Source: Deltaproteobacteria bacterium (GTDB lineage: Bacteria > Desulfobacterota > Syntrophia > Syntrophales > UBA2210). Taken from it: a DNA stretch of 18,104 nt. A program made the translations under genes and the position numbers. This document shows, piece by piece, positions 6,779-14,669 of this stretch; position 1 is the stretch's first letter, and every line of letters starts with the position of its first letter. The DNA lies in contig DSBH01000141.1 of assembly GCA_011056825.1 (NCBI GenBank), positions 1 to 18,104 on the forward strand. The letters are read 5' to 3'. The notes beneath the pieces are model-generated. The model saw nothing but the letters and a program-made list of their open reading frames with translations. It was not told the DNA's origin and did no database searches.

Positions 6779-8722
6779 TTATCGCGAGATTTCCCAGATC
6801 GCTCCGGCGCCTTCTTCGACAGCTTCGATAATTCTTCTCGGATCCAGGGCATCTCCCACCAGGGCGCAGGAAATGCCGAGATCATCGAGTGTTTTCTTCA
6901 GTTCGTTCCTGGGACGCAATCCAACAGCAATCACCACGTGATCGATGGGCGAAAGCGTTGATTTCTCTCCGGCCATCGCAATCTCGACGGATACGTCGCC
7001 GATGGACACCACCTCGGCACTGAAGAGCAACCGGCAGTTCCTGTCGCGGAGCCTTTTGTGCAGCATGTAGCCGTGAGAGGTGATCTTGAGAACCGGTGAA
7101 CGCTTCAGCATTTCCGCCAGCGTCACTTCCAGTCCGCGCTCACTCAGGAAATCGGCTGTCTCCATGCCTATCAATCCGCCGCCGATGACAAGCACCCGCC
7201 CCTCGGGCTTGACCCTGCCGTCCAGAACATGCCAGGCGTCGGTGACACAGGGACGCTCGATACCGGGAATGGCCGGCATGACCGGCTCTCCTCCCGTGGC
7301 CAGAACGACGAAGTCCGGGTTCCCATCCCGAAGCATCTCACCGGTAACCTCCGTCTGTTTCTTGAAATCTACACCGGCCTTTTCCACCTGCCCGGCGAGC
7401 CAATCAATCCACTCGCCGTAAATTTCCTTGTGGGGCGGTCTGGAGGCGTAGCGTATCTGGCCGCCTGCCTCGGCGTTTCGTTCAAAAAGCGTGACCCGGT
7501 GACCGAGACGATGCGCTTCGGAAGCGGCCGTAAGACCAGCCGGACCCGATCCCACAACCCAGACGTTTTTCGGATGTTCCGCCGGCTGCGTCGGGTAGAT
7601 TGTTTCCTGGCCGGTTTCAGGATTGATAGCGCAACGAATATCACCCTCGCCCAGAATTTCACGCTCGATACATCCCTGGTTACAGGCTATACAACGGCAG
7701 ATATCCTCCGAACGGCCCTCCCGGGCCTTTATCAGAAAATCGGGATCCGCCAGGAACTGGCGACCGAATGCGACCAGGTCCGCGTCGCCCCGCCCGATCA
7801 CCTCGTCCGCCTGCGCCGGGTCGTTGAAACGTCCCACCGCGATGACGGGAACATCGACCACGTCCTTCACTTTTCTCGCCAGCCAGGCGTTGAATCCCGG
7901 CTCGTATTCCGCCGGCGCCTGAGTAATGCCCGCCGGACTGCCATGTGTTCCAAATGAAGCGTGAATAATGTCGGCGCCTGCTTTTACCATGTCCGGAAGA
8001 ATCGTCTGCATGTCATCGGCACTGTAGCCGCCCTTGATGAATTCCTCCGCGGATATTCTCACCGACACAGGAAAATCCGAACCGACTTCACGCCGGACCG
8101 CCTGGATCACTTCCATCGCAAACCGCGATCGCTCTTTCAGCGTTGTACCGCCGTATTCATCTGTACGTTCGTTCGCGAGCGCCGAGAGAAACTGTGTTAA
8201 AAGATAGCCGTGCGCGCAATGTATTTCCACGGCGTCGTACCCGGCTTCCCGGGCGCGGCGGGCCGCCGAACCGAACGAGGCAACGACTTCCTTTATTTCA
8301 TCCAGGGTCATAGCCCGCGGCGTTCCCCGGAATACGATACTGGGCACGGCGGAAGGTCCTACCGCCTTTCCCTGGCCCAGAAGATACATGCTCTCCCTCC
8401 CGGCATGATGAAGTTGCAGGGCTATCTTGCCGCCCTTCTCGTGAACCGTCGACGCCAAACGGGCAAGCCCCGGTATAAACCGGTCGTCGTACGCGCCTAT
8501 CTGCTTGGGACCGACTATCCCGCCTTCATGAATCGCCGTTATTTCGGTTATGATCAGTCCAGGTTCTCCCGCGGCGCGGCGCCTCATATAGGCGATATTG
8601 TTCTCACTGACCGTGCCGTCACTGTTGCCCAGGTTCGTTCCCATGGGAGGCATGACCACCCTGTTTTGAAGGATCAGGGACTTTACCTTGAGGGGTGATA
8701 GTACATGTTCCAATTGGCTCAT
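6779..8722 (-). CDS. Old-yellow-enzyme-type enoate / 2,4-dienoyl-CoA reductase with 4Fe-4S and FAD domains (FadH/BaiCD family)
   Basis: The 647-residue length and order fit the FadH/BaiCD/trimethylamine-dehydrogenase family: an FMN TIM barrel (~5-335), a 4Fe-4S motif with Cys344, Cys347, Cys351 and Cys364, and an FAD/NAD(P) module with GSGPAG (391-396) and GGGLIG (514-519). HGYLLTQFLS places Tyr173 at the family's proton-donor position, and H260 lies near the position of the second active-site residue. It probably reduces an activated C=C bond of an unsaturated acid or acyl-CoA with NAD(P)H; the substrate is unknown. AAAGGAG sits six bases before the ATG at 8722. The gene lies between marR and the nitronate monooxygenase and has its own upstream dyad, implying MarR control. 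Confidence 0.92.
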   Translation of the reverse strand: MSQLEHVLSPLKVKSLILQNRVVMPPMGTNLGNSDGTVSENNIAYMRRRAAGEPGLIITEITAIHEGGIVGPKQIGAYDDRFIPGLARLASTVHEKGGKIALQLHHAGRESMYLLGQGKAVGPSAVPSIVFRGTPRAMTLDEIKEVVASFGSAARRAREAGYDAVEIHCAHGYLLTQFLSALANERTDEYGGTTLKERSRFAMEVIQAVRREVGSDFPVSVRISAEEFIKGGYSADDMQTILPDMVKAGADIIHASFGTHGSPAGITQAPAEYEPGFNAWLARKVKDVVDVPVIAVGRFNDPAQADEVIGRGDADLVAFGRQFLADPDFLIKAREGRSEDICRCIACNQGCIEREILGEGDIRCAINPETGQETIYPTQPAEHPKNVWVVGSGPAGLTAASEAHRLGHRVTLFERNAEAGGQIRYASRPPHKEIYGEWIDWLAGQVEKAGVDFKKQTEVTGEMLRDGNPDFVVLATGGEPVMPAIPGIERPCVTDAWHVLDGRVKPEGRVLVIGGGLIGMETADFLSERGLEVTLAEMLKRSPVLKITSHGYMLHKRLRDRNCRLLFSAEVVSIGDVSVEIAMAGEKSTLSPIDHVVIAVGLRPRNELKKTLDDLGISCALVGDALDPRRIIEAVEEGAGAIWEISR

Positions 8723-8769
8723 GATCTACTCCTTTCACGCGATTCTGCGTCGTTGGTGTCTTCGAACAA

Positions 8770-8791
8770 CGGGCGCGATTCGGGCGCGATT
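8770..8791. repeat. 11-bp tandem duplication in the reductase leader
   Basis: CGGGCGCGATT occurs twice head to tail (8770-8780 and 8781-8791) in the untranslated region before the enoate reductase. It may be simple slippage. Confidence 0.6.
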
Positions 8792-8826
8792 CCTGCTTCT
8801 TACGTTCGGGTTAACAGCCCTTCCCG

Positions 8827-8855
8827 CCACCTGCGGCGATTAACGCCGGCTGTGG
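8827..8855 (-). promoter_or_regulatory. Interrupted hairpin in the 5' leader of the enoate reductase
   Basis: CCAC (8827-8830) pairs with GTGG (8852-8855), and CGGCG (8834-8838) with CGCCG (8844-8848). They enclose a five-base loop and a symmetric 3x3 internal loop. It lies between the candidate promoter and the start codon of the reductase gene, so it would be in the leader RNA. Role unknown. Confidence 0.35.
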
Positions 8856-8894
8856 AAAGCGTAAATTCAACCGTCGGCCCGTTTCCCTCCATGT

Positions 8895-8926
8895 TTTGTA
8901 TACTAACTATTCAATCAACCTGTCCG
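8895..8926 (-). promoter_or_regulatory. Candidate promoter with overlapping MarR-type operator for the enoate reductase
   Basis: The plus strand reads TTTGTATACTAACTAT at 8895-8910. Its core, TTTGTATACTAA, is a dyad centred on GTATAC. Fourteen of the 16 bases recur at 9361-9376 upstream of marR. On the minus strand, CGGACA (8926-8921) and TATACA (8902-8897), 18 bases apart, could form -35 and -10 boxes, so the dyad would cover the -10 region. The -35 box abuts the marR stop codon. Confidence 0.55.
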
Positions 8927-9340
8927 TTATTGCTGCAAATCCTTTAAAAACCGCTTAAGCAGAATTCTTTCTTCCATTCCGAAAATATCGAGCACCCGGC
9001 TGTTGGCGTCGTCACTTTCCCGTTGCAGCACCTCGATTCCATCCCGCCCCTTCCCTGTCAGAAAGAGTTTCAGCGACCGTTTGTCCTCGTTTGACGATTG
9101 TTTTACGATCCATCCGCCGTCCACAAGCCGGTCGAGAATGCCCGACAACGTGGCGTTGTCGAGAATCAACCGACGACCGAGCTCCCCCGGGGAAATGCCT
9201 TCGTCGAGAGACAGGGACAATAGTACGAGATGCTGCACCGGCGTCAGTCCGTATGGTTGAAGACGCTTCTTGAAATTTCCGTACACCCGCTGGTATGCCT
9301 TGGCCAGAAGAAAAAGAATGCAATCGTCCAGTTCGTTCAT
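8927..9340 (-). CDS. MarR-family transcriptional regulator
   Basis: The 137-residue protein is a winged helix-turn-helix of MarR type. ISPGELGRRLILDNATLSGI (49-68) forms the HTH, followed by LDRLVDGGW. The wing is QSSNEDKRSLKLFLTGKG (81-98) with the family's D-x-R (Asp86, Arg88). Helices at both ends would form the dimer interface. Such proteins usually repress neighbouring genes and release DNA on binding phenolic or other aromatic ligands, or on cysteine oxidation; Cys7 is the only cysteine. The ATG at 9340 is the first ATG in frame, though a TTG at 9379 extends the frame. No strong ribosome binding site is seen. Matching dyads lie before this gene and before the downstream reductase, suggesting autoregulation and control of the flavoenzymes. 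Confidence 0.88.
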   Translation of the reverse strand: MNELDDCILFLLAKAYQRVYGNFKKRLQPYGLTPVQHLVLLSLSLDEGISPGELGRRLILDNATLSGILDRLVDGGWIVKQSSNEDKRSLKLFLTGKGRDGIEVLQRESDDANSRVLDIFGMEERILLKRFLKDLQQ

Positions 9341-9360
9341 GGTTTTTAATCCATTTTTAT

Positions 9361-9398
9361 TTCGTATGCTAACTATCAAAACCTCTACGGCCTGTCAA
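9361..9398 (-). promoter_or_regulatory. Candidate marR promoter with overlapping operator
   Basis: The minus strand has a perfect TTGACA (9398-9393). A weaker GATAGT (9377-9372, 4 of 6) follows 15 bases later, a short spacer. The dyad TTCGTATGCTAACTAT (9361-9376) overlaps the -10 region and matches the site at 8895-8910 in 14 of 16 bases. The arrangement is what autorepression would need. Confidence 0.5.
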
Positions 9399-9601
9399 TG
9401 GGTATGGGAAACCAAAAATCCGCGATCGGTTTAGCCTGTTCATGATACAGACAGTTCAACATCCGTTAATTCGTCACGGCATGTGCTGTCCGATGCGCAT
9501 TCAGACCGAACCATCACGGTTGCTGTAATGACAGAACAAGCTGAATCACCCATAACCCGTTCCGCCGCGAAAGTGGAACGTTTATTGTCCGGCTCATTCT
9601 C

Positions 9602-9810
9602 GCCCGGTCTATCCTTCGACGAAAGTCATTCATGCCCGGTCTATCCTTCGACAAGCTCAGGATGACCGGATTACATCAGGGGCTCAGGATGACCGGTGTG
9701 GGGGTTATACCGTGAGGCTCGGAATGACCGGTTGTCGACTCCACCGTTCGGCCTGAGCTTTGTCGAAGGCTCGGCCTCGTGTGCCCCAAGCCCTGTCGAA
9801 GACCGGGCAT
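9602..9810. repeat. Cluster of short CTTCGACAAGCTCAGG-type repeats
   Basis: GCCCGGTCTATCCTTCGAC occurs at 9602-9620 and 9634-9652, with a related inverted copy near 9789-9810. CCTTCGACAAGCTCAGG (9645-9661) is mirrored by CCTGAGCTTTGTCGAAGG (9752-9769), one base longer. CTCAGGATGACCGG occurs at 9656-9669 and 9683-9696, and a variant (GCTCGGAATGACCGG) at 9717-9731. The cluster can fold into long stems. I recall similar GAGCTTGTCGAAGG repeats in intergenic regions of many environmental bacteria; their role is not settled. Confidence 0.7.
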
Positions 9811-9855
9811 CTGCACTATCTCTTTTATATCCTTCGATTTTTCATACTGTGACAC

Positions 9856-9905
9856 TGCATACGGATGACTCGATACCTTGCTCCACAGAAAATCAATCGC
9901 GGATT
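9856..9905 (+). repeat. Dispersed repeat, copy B
   Basis: This stretch, TGCATACGGATGACTCGATA through CAATCGCGGATT, aligns with 121-183 except for the short insertion there. Its right-hand part forms the right inverted repeat of the element at 9412-9909. Confidence 0.55.
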
Positions 9906-9969
9906 TTGGGAAAAATAGAAAACACCAATCGGGAAATCACCGCCCGGGAAAAGAGTTGCGACATGTTCG

Positions 9970-12360
9970 TCAGCGGTTGATGGTAAGCCGCTGACCCACG
10001 AGTATGCGATTACGCGAATTGAGGTCGTTGGCCGTCATCAGTGACTCCACCGAAGTATCGAACCGTTTTGCGATTCCTTCCAGCGTATCGCCCCGGCTTA
10101 CAATGTATGTTTCGTTCACCGGTCCGACAGCGGGCCCTGAGTCCGCGTCACGGATCGGAACACGGAGCTTCTGTCCCACCCGGATCAGGTGGGCGGACTG
10201 CAATTCGTTGGCGTGAAGCATGTCGTCAACGGTAATGCCGTAGCACCGGGCAATCTTCTCCAGCGTGTCGCCCCGGCAGACAACATGCACCCGGGACGTC
10301 GAAGGCTCTGGCTGCTGCTCCGCGAGAACCAGGCGCTGGCCGACGTAAATCATGTTACGCGAAGAAATATTGTTGAGCCGGCTCAGCTCCTTCATGGAAA
10401 CTTTGTAACGCCGTGATATACCTTCCAGCGTGTCGCCGCGGGCGACCACGTGCACAGTTGATTCCCGTGAAGAATCACTTTCTGTGTCCTTAAGATCCAG
10501 TTCCTGCCCCACGTAAATCCGGTCGCGCGAAGGAATATCGTTGAAACGCAGCAGGTCTTCCATCGGCACACCGTAGCGCCGGGCTATCTGTTCCAGGGTA
10601 TCGCCCCGGTTGACAACGTGCACCGGGGATGTCGAAGACTCCGGCGGCTGCGGCTCAGCCGGCGGCGCTTCGGCAAGGACCAGACGCTGGCCGACATAGA
10701 TCCTGTCACGGGAACGGATGTTGTTGAACCCTATCAGTTCGTTCACGGAAACGCCGTAACGATGGGATATGCCTTCGAGCGTGTCACCCCGTGAAACTAC
10801 GTGCACGGCAGGTTCCTTTACGGCATCCGGGGCGGGCGGCTCCTTGAGATGCAGCTTCTGGCCCACGTAAATCCGGTCACGGGACTGAATGCTGTTAACC
10901 CGTGCCAGATCCGCCATGGAAACACCGTAGCGGCGTGCAACCTGTTCAAGAGTGTCACCCGCTTCGACAGTATAGACGGCGGGAGCCGGCGAATGTTTGT
11001 TGTCTGCCGGTGACGAGAACCCGGGAATGCGAATTTTCTGCCCGGCGTAGATCCGGTTTTTTGAACGAAAATTGTTTGTTTCCATCAGCGCGCGCACGGT
11101 AATGCCGTGATTCGCGGCAATCCGTTCCAGACAGTCTCCCCGCCTGACCGTGTAGACGGTTTCCTTTCCGGTCGTTACCAGCGACCTCGCCCCCGGTTTG
11201 TAACAATCGTCCTTGTCCCGGAAAGCAATGGCCCTGCGGGTCGGCAGGTATTCCGTAACAGCCGCGGCAATAGCCCAGGAGACATCTCTTTGAAAGGAGC
11301 TGCTCCTGAGCAGCAGCTCTTCCCGGGGATTCGACAAATAGGCCGTTTCGATCAGGATGGACGTTATATCGGGAAGCTTCAATACCCTGAATGGCGCCCC
11401 CTGGACCCTGGTGAATTTCAGGTCATTGACACGCCCGAGCATGTCCAGCGACACGGCGCCGAATGACCGGGACTGGTTGAGGGATTCCGTCTGCAGCATA
11501 TTAAGTATGACGGGATCGGTTTCACCATTATTGCCGTTGCCGGGATCACCGCCCAGTATATCTGAAAGATTCTGGCTCGCCGCCAGCAGCCGCGCCGCCT
11601 CGTTGCTGGCTCCGATTGTCGAAAGGCAATAAACGGAGGACCCCCGGGCAGACCGCACCGGCGCCGCGTCGGCATGAATGCTTATGAAGAGATCCGCGTT
11701 GTACTGGCGCGCGATTTCCCCTCTCCGCATGAGGTTAACGTAATAATCGCCGTCCCGGGTAAGAAACACCTGGTACCCCCGATCGACGAGCAGATCGCGC
11801 GTTTCCCGGGCGATTTTCAGAACAATATCCTTTTCCTTTGTTCCGAGACGACCGACGGCTCCCGGATCTTCACCGCCGTGACCCGGATCGAGCACAATAA
11901 TTTTTTTCTCTTCCTCCCTGCCGATCCGTATCCGTTCGTCCGTTTCACGTTGTTCCACTTCGGGCTGAGTTACGTCGATCACGATCCGGTGCGGTTTATC
12001 GAGAATTTTTCCGAGCTTGAAAACGGTGGGCGATACCTTCATCGAGAGCATCACTTCAACGCGGGTCGTGTCTCCCGGAAGGGGAACAACCAGCACCCGG
12101 CTCACCGCGGGGGCATCAAGTTGGTATTCCATCTGCAACCCGGACGACGGCCGCGAGTCGGGAATTTTTAGTACGTACTTCCCCTCCTCTTCCTGAATGG
12201 AGTAACGCGCCTCGGCGTCGGTATCAACAACGATTCTCGTATTATCGGGGGCCGTCCAGTAACGGATATTGAGAATACCGGCAAGCTCGGAGGCATTCGC
12301 CGCGTGAACGAGAAAACAGAATGGCAGAACGGTGAGCAGGAGACGGGTAATTCTTTTCAT
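9970..12360 (-). CDS. N-acetylmuramoyl-L-alanine amidase (AmiC-like) with AMIN domain and seven LysM repeats
   Basis: The 796-residue exported protein cleaves peptidoglycan stem peptides from MurNAc. It has a signal peptide (1-23, ending AANA), an AMIN domain (~25-132) and an Amidase_3 catalytic domain (~153-372). Predicted zinc ligands are His161 (LDPGHGGEDPGA), Glu176 and His229 (SIHADA); the catalytic Glu is 338 (LIETAYLSN). Seven LysM repeats follow at about 402-445, 462-505, 519-562, 580-623, 636-679, 691-734 and 751-795, each with a form of RGDTLExIxxRYG and RIYVGQ, joined by Pro/Glu/Ser linkers. AMIN and LysM together imply division-site and glycan binding. Seven LysM is many for this family. 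The start at 12360 gives a clean signal peptide. Confidence 0.95.
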   Translation of the reverse strand: MKRITRLLLTVLPFCFLVHAANASELAGILNIRYWTAPDNTRIVVDTDAEARYSIQEEEGKYVLKIPDSRPSSGLQMEYQLDAPAVSRVLVVPLPGDTTRVEVMLSMKVSPTVFKLGKILDKPHRIVIDVTQPEVEQRETDERIRIGREEEKKIIVLDPGHGGEDPGAVGRLGTKEKDIVLKIARETRDLLVDRGYQVFLTRDGDYYVNLMRRGEIARQYNADLFISIHADAAPVRSARGSSVYCLSTIGASNEAARLLAASQNLSDILGGDPGNGNNGETDPVILNMLQTESLNQSRSFGAVSLDMLGRVNDLKFTRVQGAPFRVLKLPDITSILIETAYLSNPREELLLRSSSFQRDVSWAIAAAVTEYLPTRRAIAFRDKDDCYKPGARSLVTTGKETVYTVRRGDCLERIAANHGITVRALMETNNFRSKNRIYAGQKIRIPGFSSPADNKHSPAPAVYTVEAGDTLEQVARRYGVSMADLARVNSIQSRDRIYVGQKLHLKEPPAPDAVKEPAVHVVSRGDTLEGISHRYGVSVNELIGFNNIRSRDRIYVGQRLVLAEAPPAEPQPPESSTSPVHVVNRGDTLEQIARRYGVPMEDLLRFNDIPSRDRIYVGQELDLKDTESDSSRESTVHVVARGDTLEGISRRYKVSMKELSRLNNISSRNMIYVGQRLVLAEQQPEPSTSRVHVVCRGDTLEKIARCYGITVDDMLHANELQSAHLIRVGQKLRVPIRDADSGPAVGPVNETYIVSRGDTLEGIAKRFDTSVESLMTANDLNSRNRILVGQRLTINR
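9976..11157 (-). repeat. Tandem LysM coding repeats
   Basis: Seven repeats of about 44 codons plus linkers make up half of the amidase gene. The central repeats share stretches such as TACGTRGGCCAG and GGCGACACGCTGGA on the coding strand. Recombination between repeats could change their number. Confidence 0.85.
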
Positions 12361-12387
12361 GCGCTGTCTACCTGTTTTTGAGGAGCG

Positions 12388-12416
12388 AGTGTAACAGCTT
12401 TACTCCGATATTACAA
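12388..12416 (-). promoter_or_regulatory. Candidate sigma-70 promoter for the amidase gene
   Basis: On the minus strand TTGTAA (12416-12411) and TACACT (12393-12388) are 17 bases apart, each 4 of 6 to consensus. They lie 28 bases before the start codon, in the divergent gap shared with metF. Confidence 0.4.
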
Positions 12417-12434
12417 TGCTTTTCGAAAAATGGT

Positions 12435-12465
12435 TTGACAATATTACGCCCAGGTGCCATGTACT
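12435..12465 (+). promoter_or_regulatory. Weak candidate promoter for metF
   Basis: A perfect TTGACA at 12435-12440 is followed by TGTACT at 12460-12465 (4 of 6), with a long 19-base spacer. It is the best candidate before metF, but the -10 is poor. Confidence 0.25.
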
Positions 12466-12489
12466 GGTGCCGGTGCAAGGAGCAGAAAT

Positions 12490-13386
12490 ATGAAAATCAG
12501 TGACATACTCGCGTCGGACCGTTTCAGCCTTTCTTTCGAAGTGTTTCCTCCAAAAAGGGACGGAAATATAGACAATCTTTACAAAACAATCGAAGAACTG
12601 GAGACCGCGCATCCCGATTTCATTTCCGTAACCTACGGCGCCGGGGGCGGTACCAGGGACACCACCGTTGAAATCGCCTCGAAAATAAAAAATGTCCTGG
12701 GCGTTGAAACACTGGCGCACCTCACCTGCGTTCAGGCAACGTCGGCGGATATCGCTGATATTCTTGAAGAATTCAAGCGAAACAATCTGGAAAACATTCT
12801 CGCGCTCAGGGGCGACCCGCCGGCAAATACGGGAACTTTCATCAAAACGTCAGGCGGTTTCGGCTTCGCGAACGAACTTGTAAATTTCATCAGGTCACAG
12901 GGCGATTTCTGCATCGGCGTGGCCGGGTATCCCGAGGTCCATATAGAAGCCCCGTCGGCTGAAGCAGACATGGAAAACCTGAAAAGAAAAGTCGATGCCG
13001 GCGGTGAATTTATCATCACGCAGGTTTTCTTTGAGAATGACGCGTTCTACCGGTTCCGCGACCGCGCGCTGAAAGTCGGCATAAATGTACCCGTCATTCC
13101 GGGAATATTCCCCATTTTCAATACGAAGCAAATTCCAAAAATTACAGAGTTGAGCAACTCGAAGATCCCCTCGTCCCTTCTCGACAAGCTGGAAAAGGCG
13201 TCGGACTGGCCGGAGGAAGCGGAAAAGTATGGTGTGGAATTCGCCGTCAGGCAGGCGGCCGACCTCGTCAGAAACGACGCCGTGGGCCTTCATTTCTGCA
13301 GTATGAACCGGAGCAGCCACGTCCTCAAGATCCTGTCCGAGATGGAGCTGCCCCGGCGGCACCCGGCGCGGCAACAAAACGGTTGA
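12490..13386 (+). CDS. metF: 5,10-methylenetetrahydrofolate reductase
   Basis: The 298-residue FAD-dependent TIM-barrel enzyme reduces methylene-THF to methyl-THF, feeding methionine synthesis and, in some anaerobes, the methyl branch of C1 metabolism. SLSFEVFPPK contains Glu17, the counterpart of E. coli Glu28. ITYGAGG-type sequence occurs as SVTYGAGGGTRDTT (46-59), LRGDPP (106-111) supplies the FAD-contacting Asp109, and GYPEVHIEA lies at 146-154. The length matches bacterial MetF. The ATG at 12490 is chosen over one at 12454 because AAGGAG lies at 12477-12482 and conserved sequence starts immediately. It is divergent from the amidase gene, and 81 bases separate it from the tRNA. Confidence 0.95.
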   Translation: MKISDILASDRFSLSFEVFPPKRDGNIDNLYKTIEELETAHPDFISVTYGAGGGTRDTTVEIASKIKNVLGVETLAHLTCVQATSADIADILEEFKRNNLENILALRGDPPANTGTFIKTSGGFGFANELVNFIRSQGDFCIGVAGYPEVHIEAPSAEADMENLKRKVDAGGEFIITQVFFENDAFYRFRDRALKVGINVPVIPGIFPIFNTKQIPKITELSNSKIPSSLLDKLEKASDWPEEAEKYGVEFAVRQAADLVRNDAVGLHFCSMNRSSHVLKILSEMELPRRHPARQQNG

Positions 13387-13467
13387 ATATAATCGAAAGC
13401 CGTAGTAATTGGTGGTCCGAATCCGGCTTGCCGGCCGAAAGGCTGAAATGCCACAGCTATTTCCCCA

Positions 13468-13544
<77 letters not shown>

Positions 13545-13641
13545 TTCTGTTTCTGCCGTACGCGCGGAACTTTCGCAACATCCGTGAAACCGCATGTCGC
13601 GGCAGGTAAACCGTGAGGGTCGGGGAGTGAAATACCACCAC

Positions 13642-14574
13642 ATGACAACACCCAAAATCGGCCTGGTGCTTGGAAGCGGTTCGGCCCGCGGATGGTCTCA
13701 CATCGGGGTGATCCGCGTGCTCAGTGAATGGGGGATCAAACCCGACATCGTCTGCGGCTGTTCCATCGGGGCGCTGGTGGGGGGTATCTATGCCGCCGGC
13801 GGCCTGGACGAGTTTGAATCCTGGCTCCTCAAGCTGAAAAAAATAGACGTCATAAGCTATTTTGACGTCACGCTTGCAAGCGGCGGTCTCATCTCGGGCG
13901 ACCGCCTGATGGACTTTTTCGAAAAGCACCTGGGCAATCCAGACATAGAATCGCTCCCGCTTCCTTTCGCGGCCGTCGCCACGGACCTGGAACGGGGCCG
14001 TGAAGTGTGGCTTCGTTCGGGACCTCTCATTCACGGTATCCGCGCGTCCATTTCCATGCCCGGCATCTTCACGCCCGTCAGGCAGAACGACCGATGGCTC
14101 GTCGACGGCGGCCTGATCAATCCCGTCCCCGTATCGCTGTGCCGTGTCATGGGCGCCGACGTTGTTATAGCCGTCAATCTTAACGCCGGGCTTTCGGGAA
14201 AATACGGGCAGGCGCAACGTGAACGAAAACGAGCGGAGGACGAAAGCGATGATCACGAGAAACCGTCCAACTTCACCGGCCGACTGAAAAGCGGCTTCAC
14301 CTCGCTCCTTTCACAGGTCAGGAGCGAAGAAACCGATGATGAGGATAGCGATAAACCCGGCATCTTCGACGTTCTGGCCCGTTCCCTGGATATCATGCAG
14401 GACCGGGTCACGAGAAGCCGCATGGTGGGGGAACCACCCGATCTCACCATAACACCCCGTCTCGATTACCTGGGACTGCTCGAATTCCACCGCGCTGCCG
14501 AAACTATCGAAGAAGGGGAAAAGCGGACCCGAAGCATGGAGCAGGAAATACGCGAATTATTGAACATGCCCTGA
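13642..14574 (+). CDS. Patatin-like phospholipase / RssA-family serine hydrolase
   Basis: From ATG 13642 the protein has 310 residues with the patatin layout: oxyanion-hole loop GSGSARGWSHIG (11-22), nucleophile elbow GCSIG with Ser41, and the dyad Asp155 in DGGLINPVP. The first 170 residues match bacterial NTE/RssA-type proteins, likely cytoplasmic lipid acyl hydrolases. Between ~190 and ~240 is a charged insert rich in Glu, Asp, Arg and Lys, and the C-terminus is helical. Natural substrate is unknown. The start is uncertain: an ATG at 13594 and a GTG at 13627 lie in the same frame, and no option has a textbook ribosome binding site. Conserved sequence begins at TTPKIGLVLGSG, which favours 13642. 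Confidence 0.87.
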   Translation: MTTPKIGLVLGSGSARGWSHIGVIRVLSEWGIKPDIVCGCSIGALVGGIYAAGGLDEFESWLLKLKKIDVISYFDVTLASGGLISGDRLMDFFEKHLGNPDIESLPLPFAAVATDLERGREVWLRSGPLIHGIRASISMPGIFTPVRQNDRWLVDGGLINPVPVSLCRVMGADVVIAVNLNAGLSGKYGQAQRERKRAEDESDDHEKPSNFTGRLKSGFTSLLSQVRSEETDDEDSDKPGIFDVLARSLDIMQDRVTRSRMVGEPPDLTITPRLDYLGLLEFHRAAETIEEGEKRTRSMEQEIRELLNMP

Positions 14575-14669
14575 GCAACCTGTTTCCCCTATCCCGGAAC
14601 CCGGTGAAAATAGTGTACGCCCCCACCGTTGTCGATTACGGCCGAGCGTTCAACAGGGCGATGCCCGTG

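Larger units (their letters stand above)
9412..9909. mobile_element. Possible MITE-like element bounded by imperfect inverted repeats
   Basis: The 498-base interval starts CCAAAAATCCGCGATCGG and ends in AATCAATCGCGGATTTTGG; the ends are inverted copies of each other over about 20 bases with one indel and two mismatches. GAAA flanks both sides (9408-9411 and 9910-9913), as a 4-bp target duplication would, although in A-rich sequence this may be chance. I see no protein of note inside. It fills most of the 629-base gap between marR and the amidase gene and ends 14 bases from the marR -35 box. Part of its right end recurs at 121-183. No transposase is present, so any movement would need help in trans. 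Confidence 0.4.

Noticed and set aside
9558..9580. Hairpin CGTTCCGC/GTGGAACG followed by TTTATTG on the plus strand
   Set aside because: It looks terminator-like, but no plus-strand gene lies upstream and the T tract is poor; it may be internal structure of the element.
9602..9810. CRISPR array
   Set aside because: The repeats are short, partly inverted and unevenly spaced, and no cas gene is present.
9483..9980. Two small open frames (60 and 94 codons) in the repeat region
   Set aside because: They run through the short repeat cluster, lack ribosome binding sites and look like no protein.
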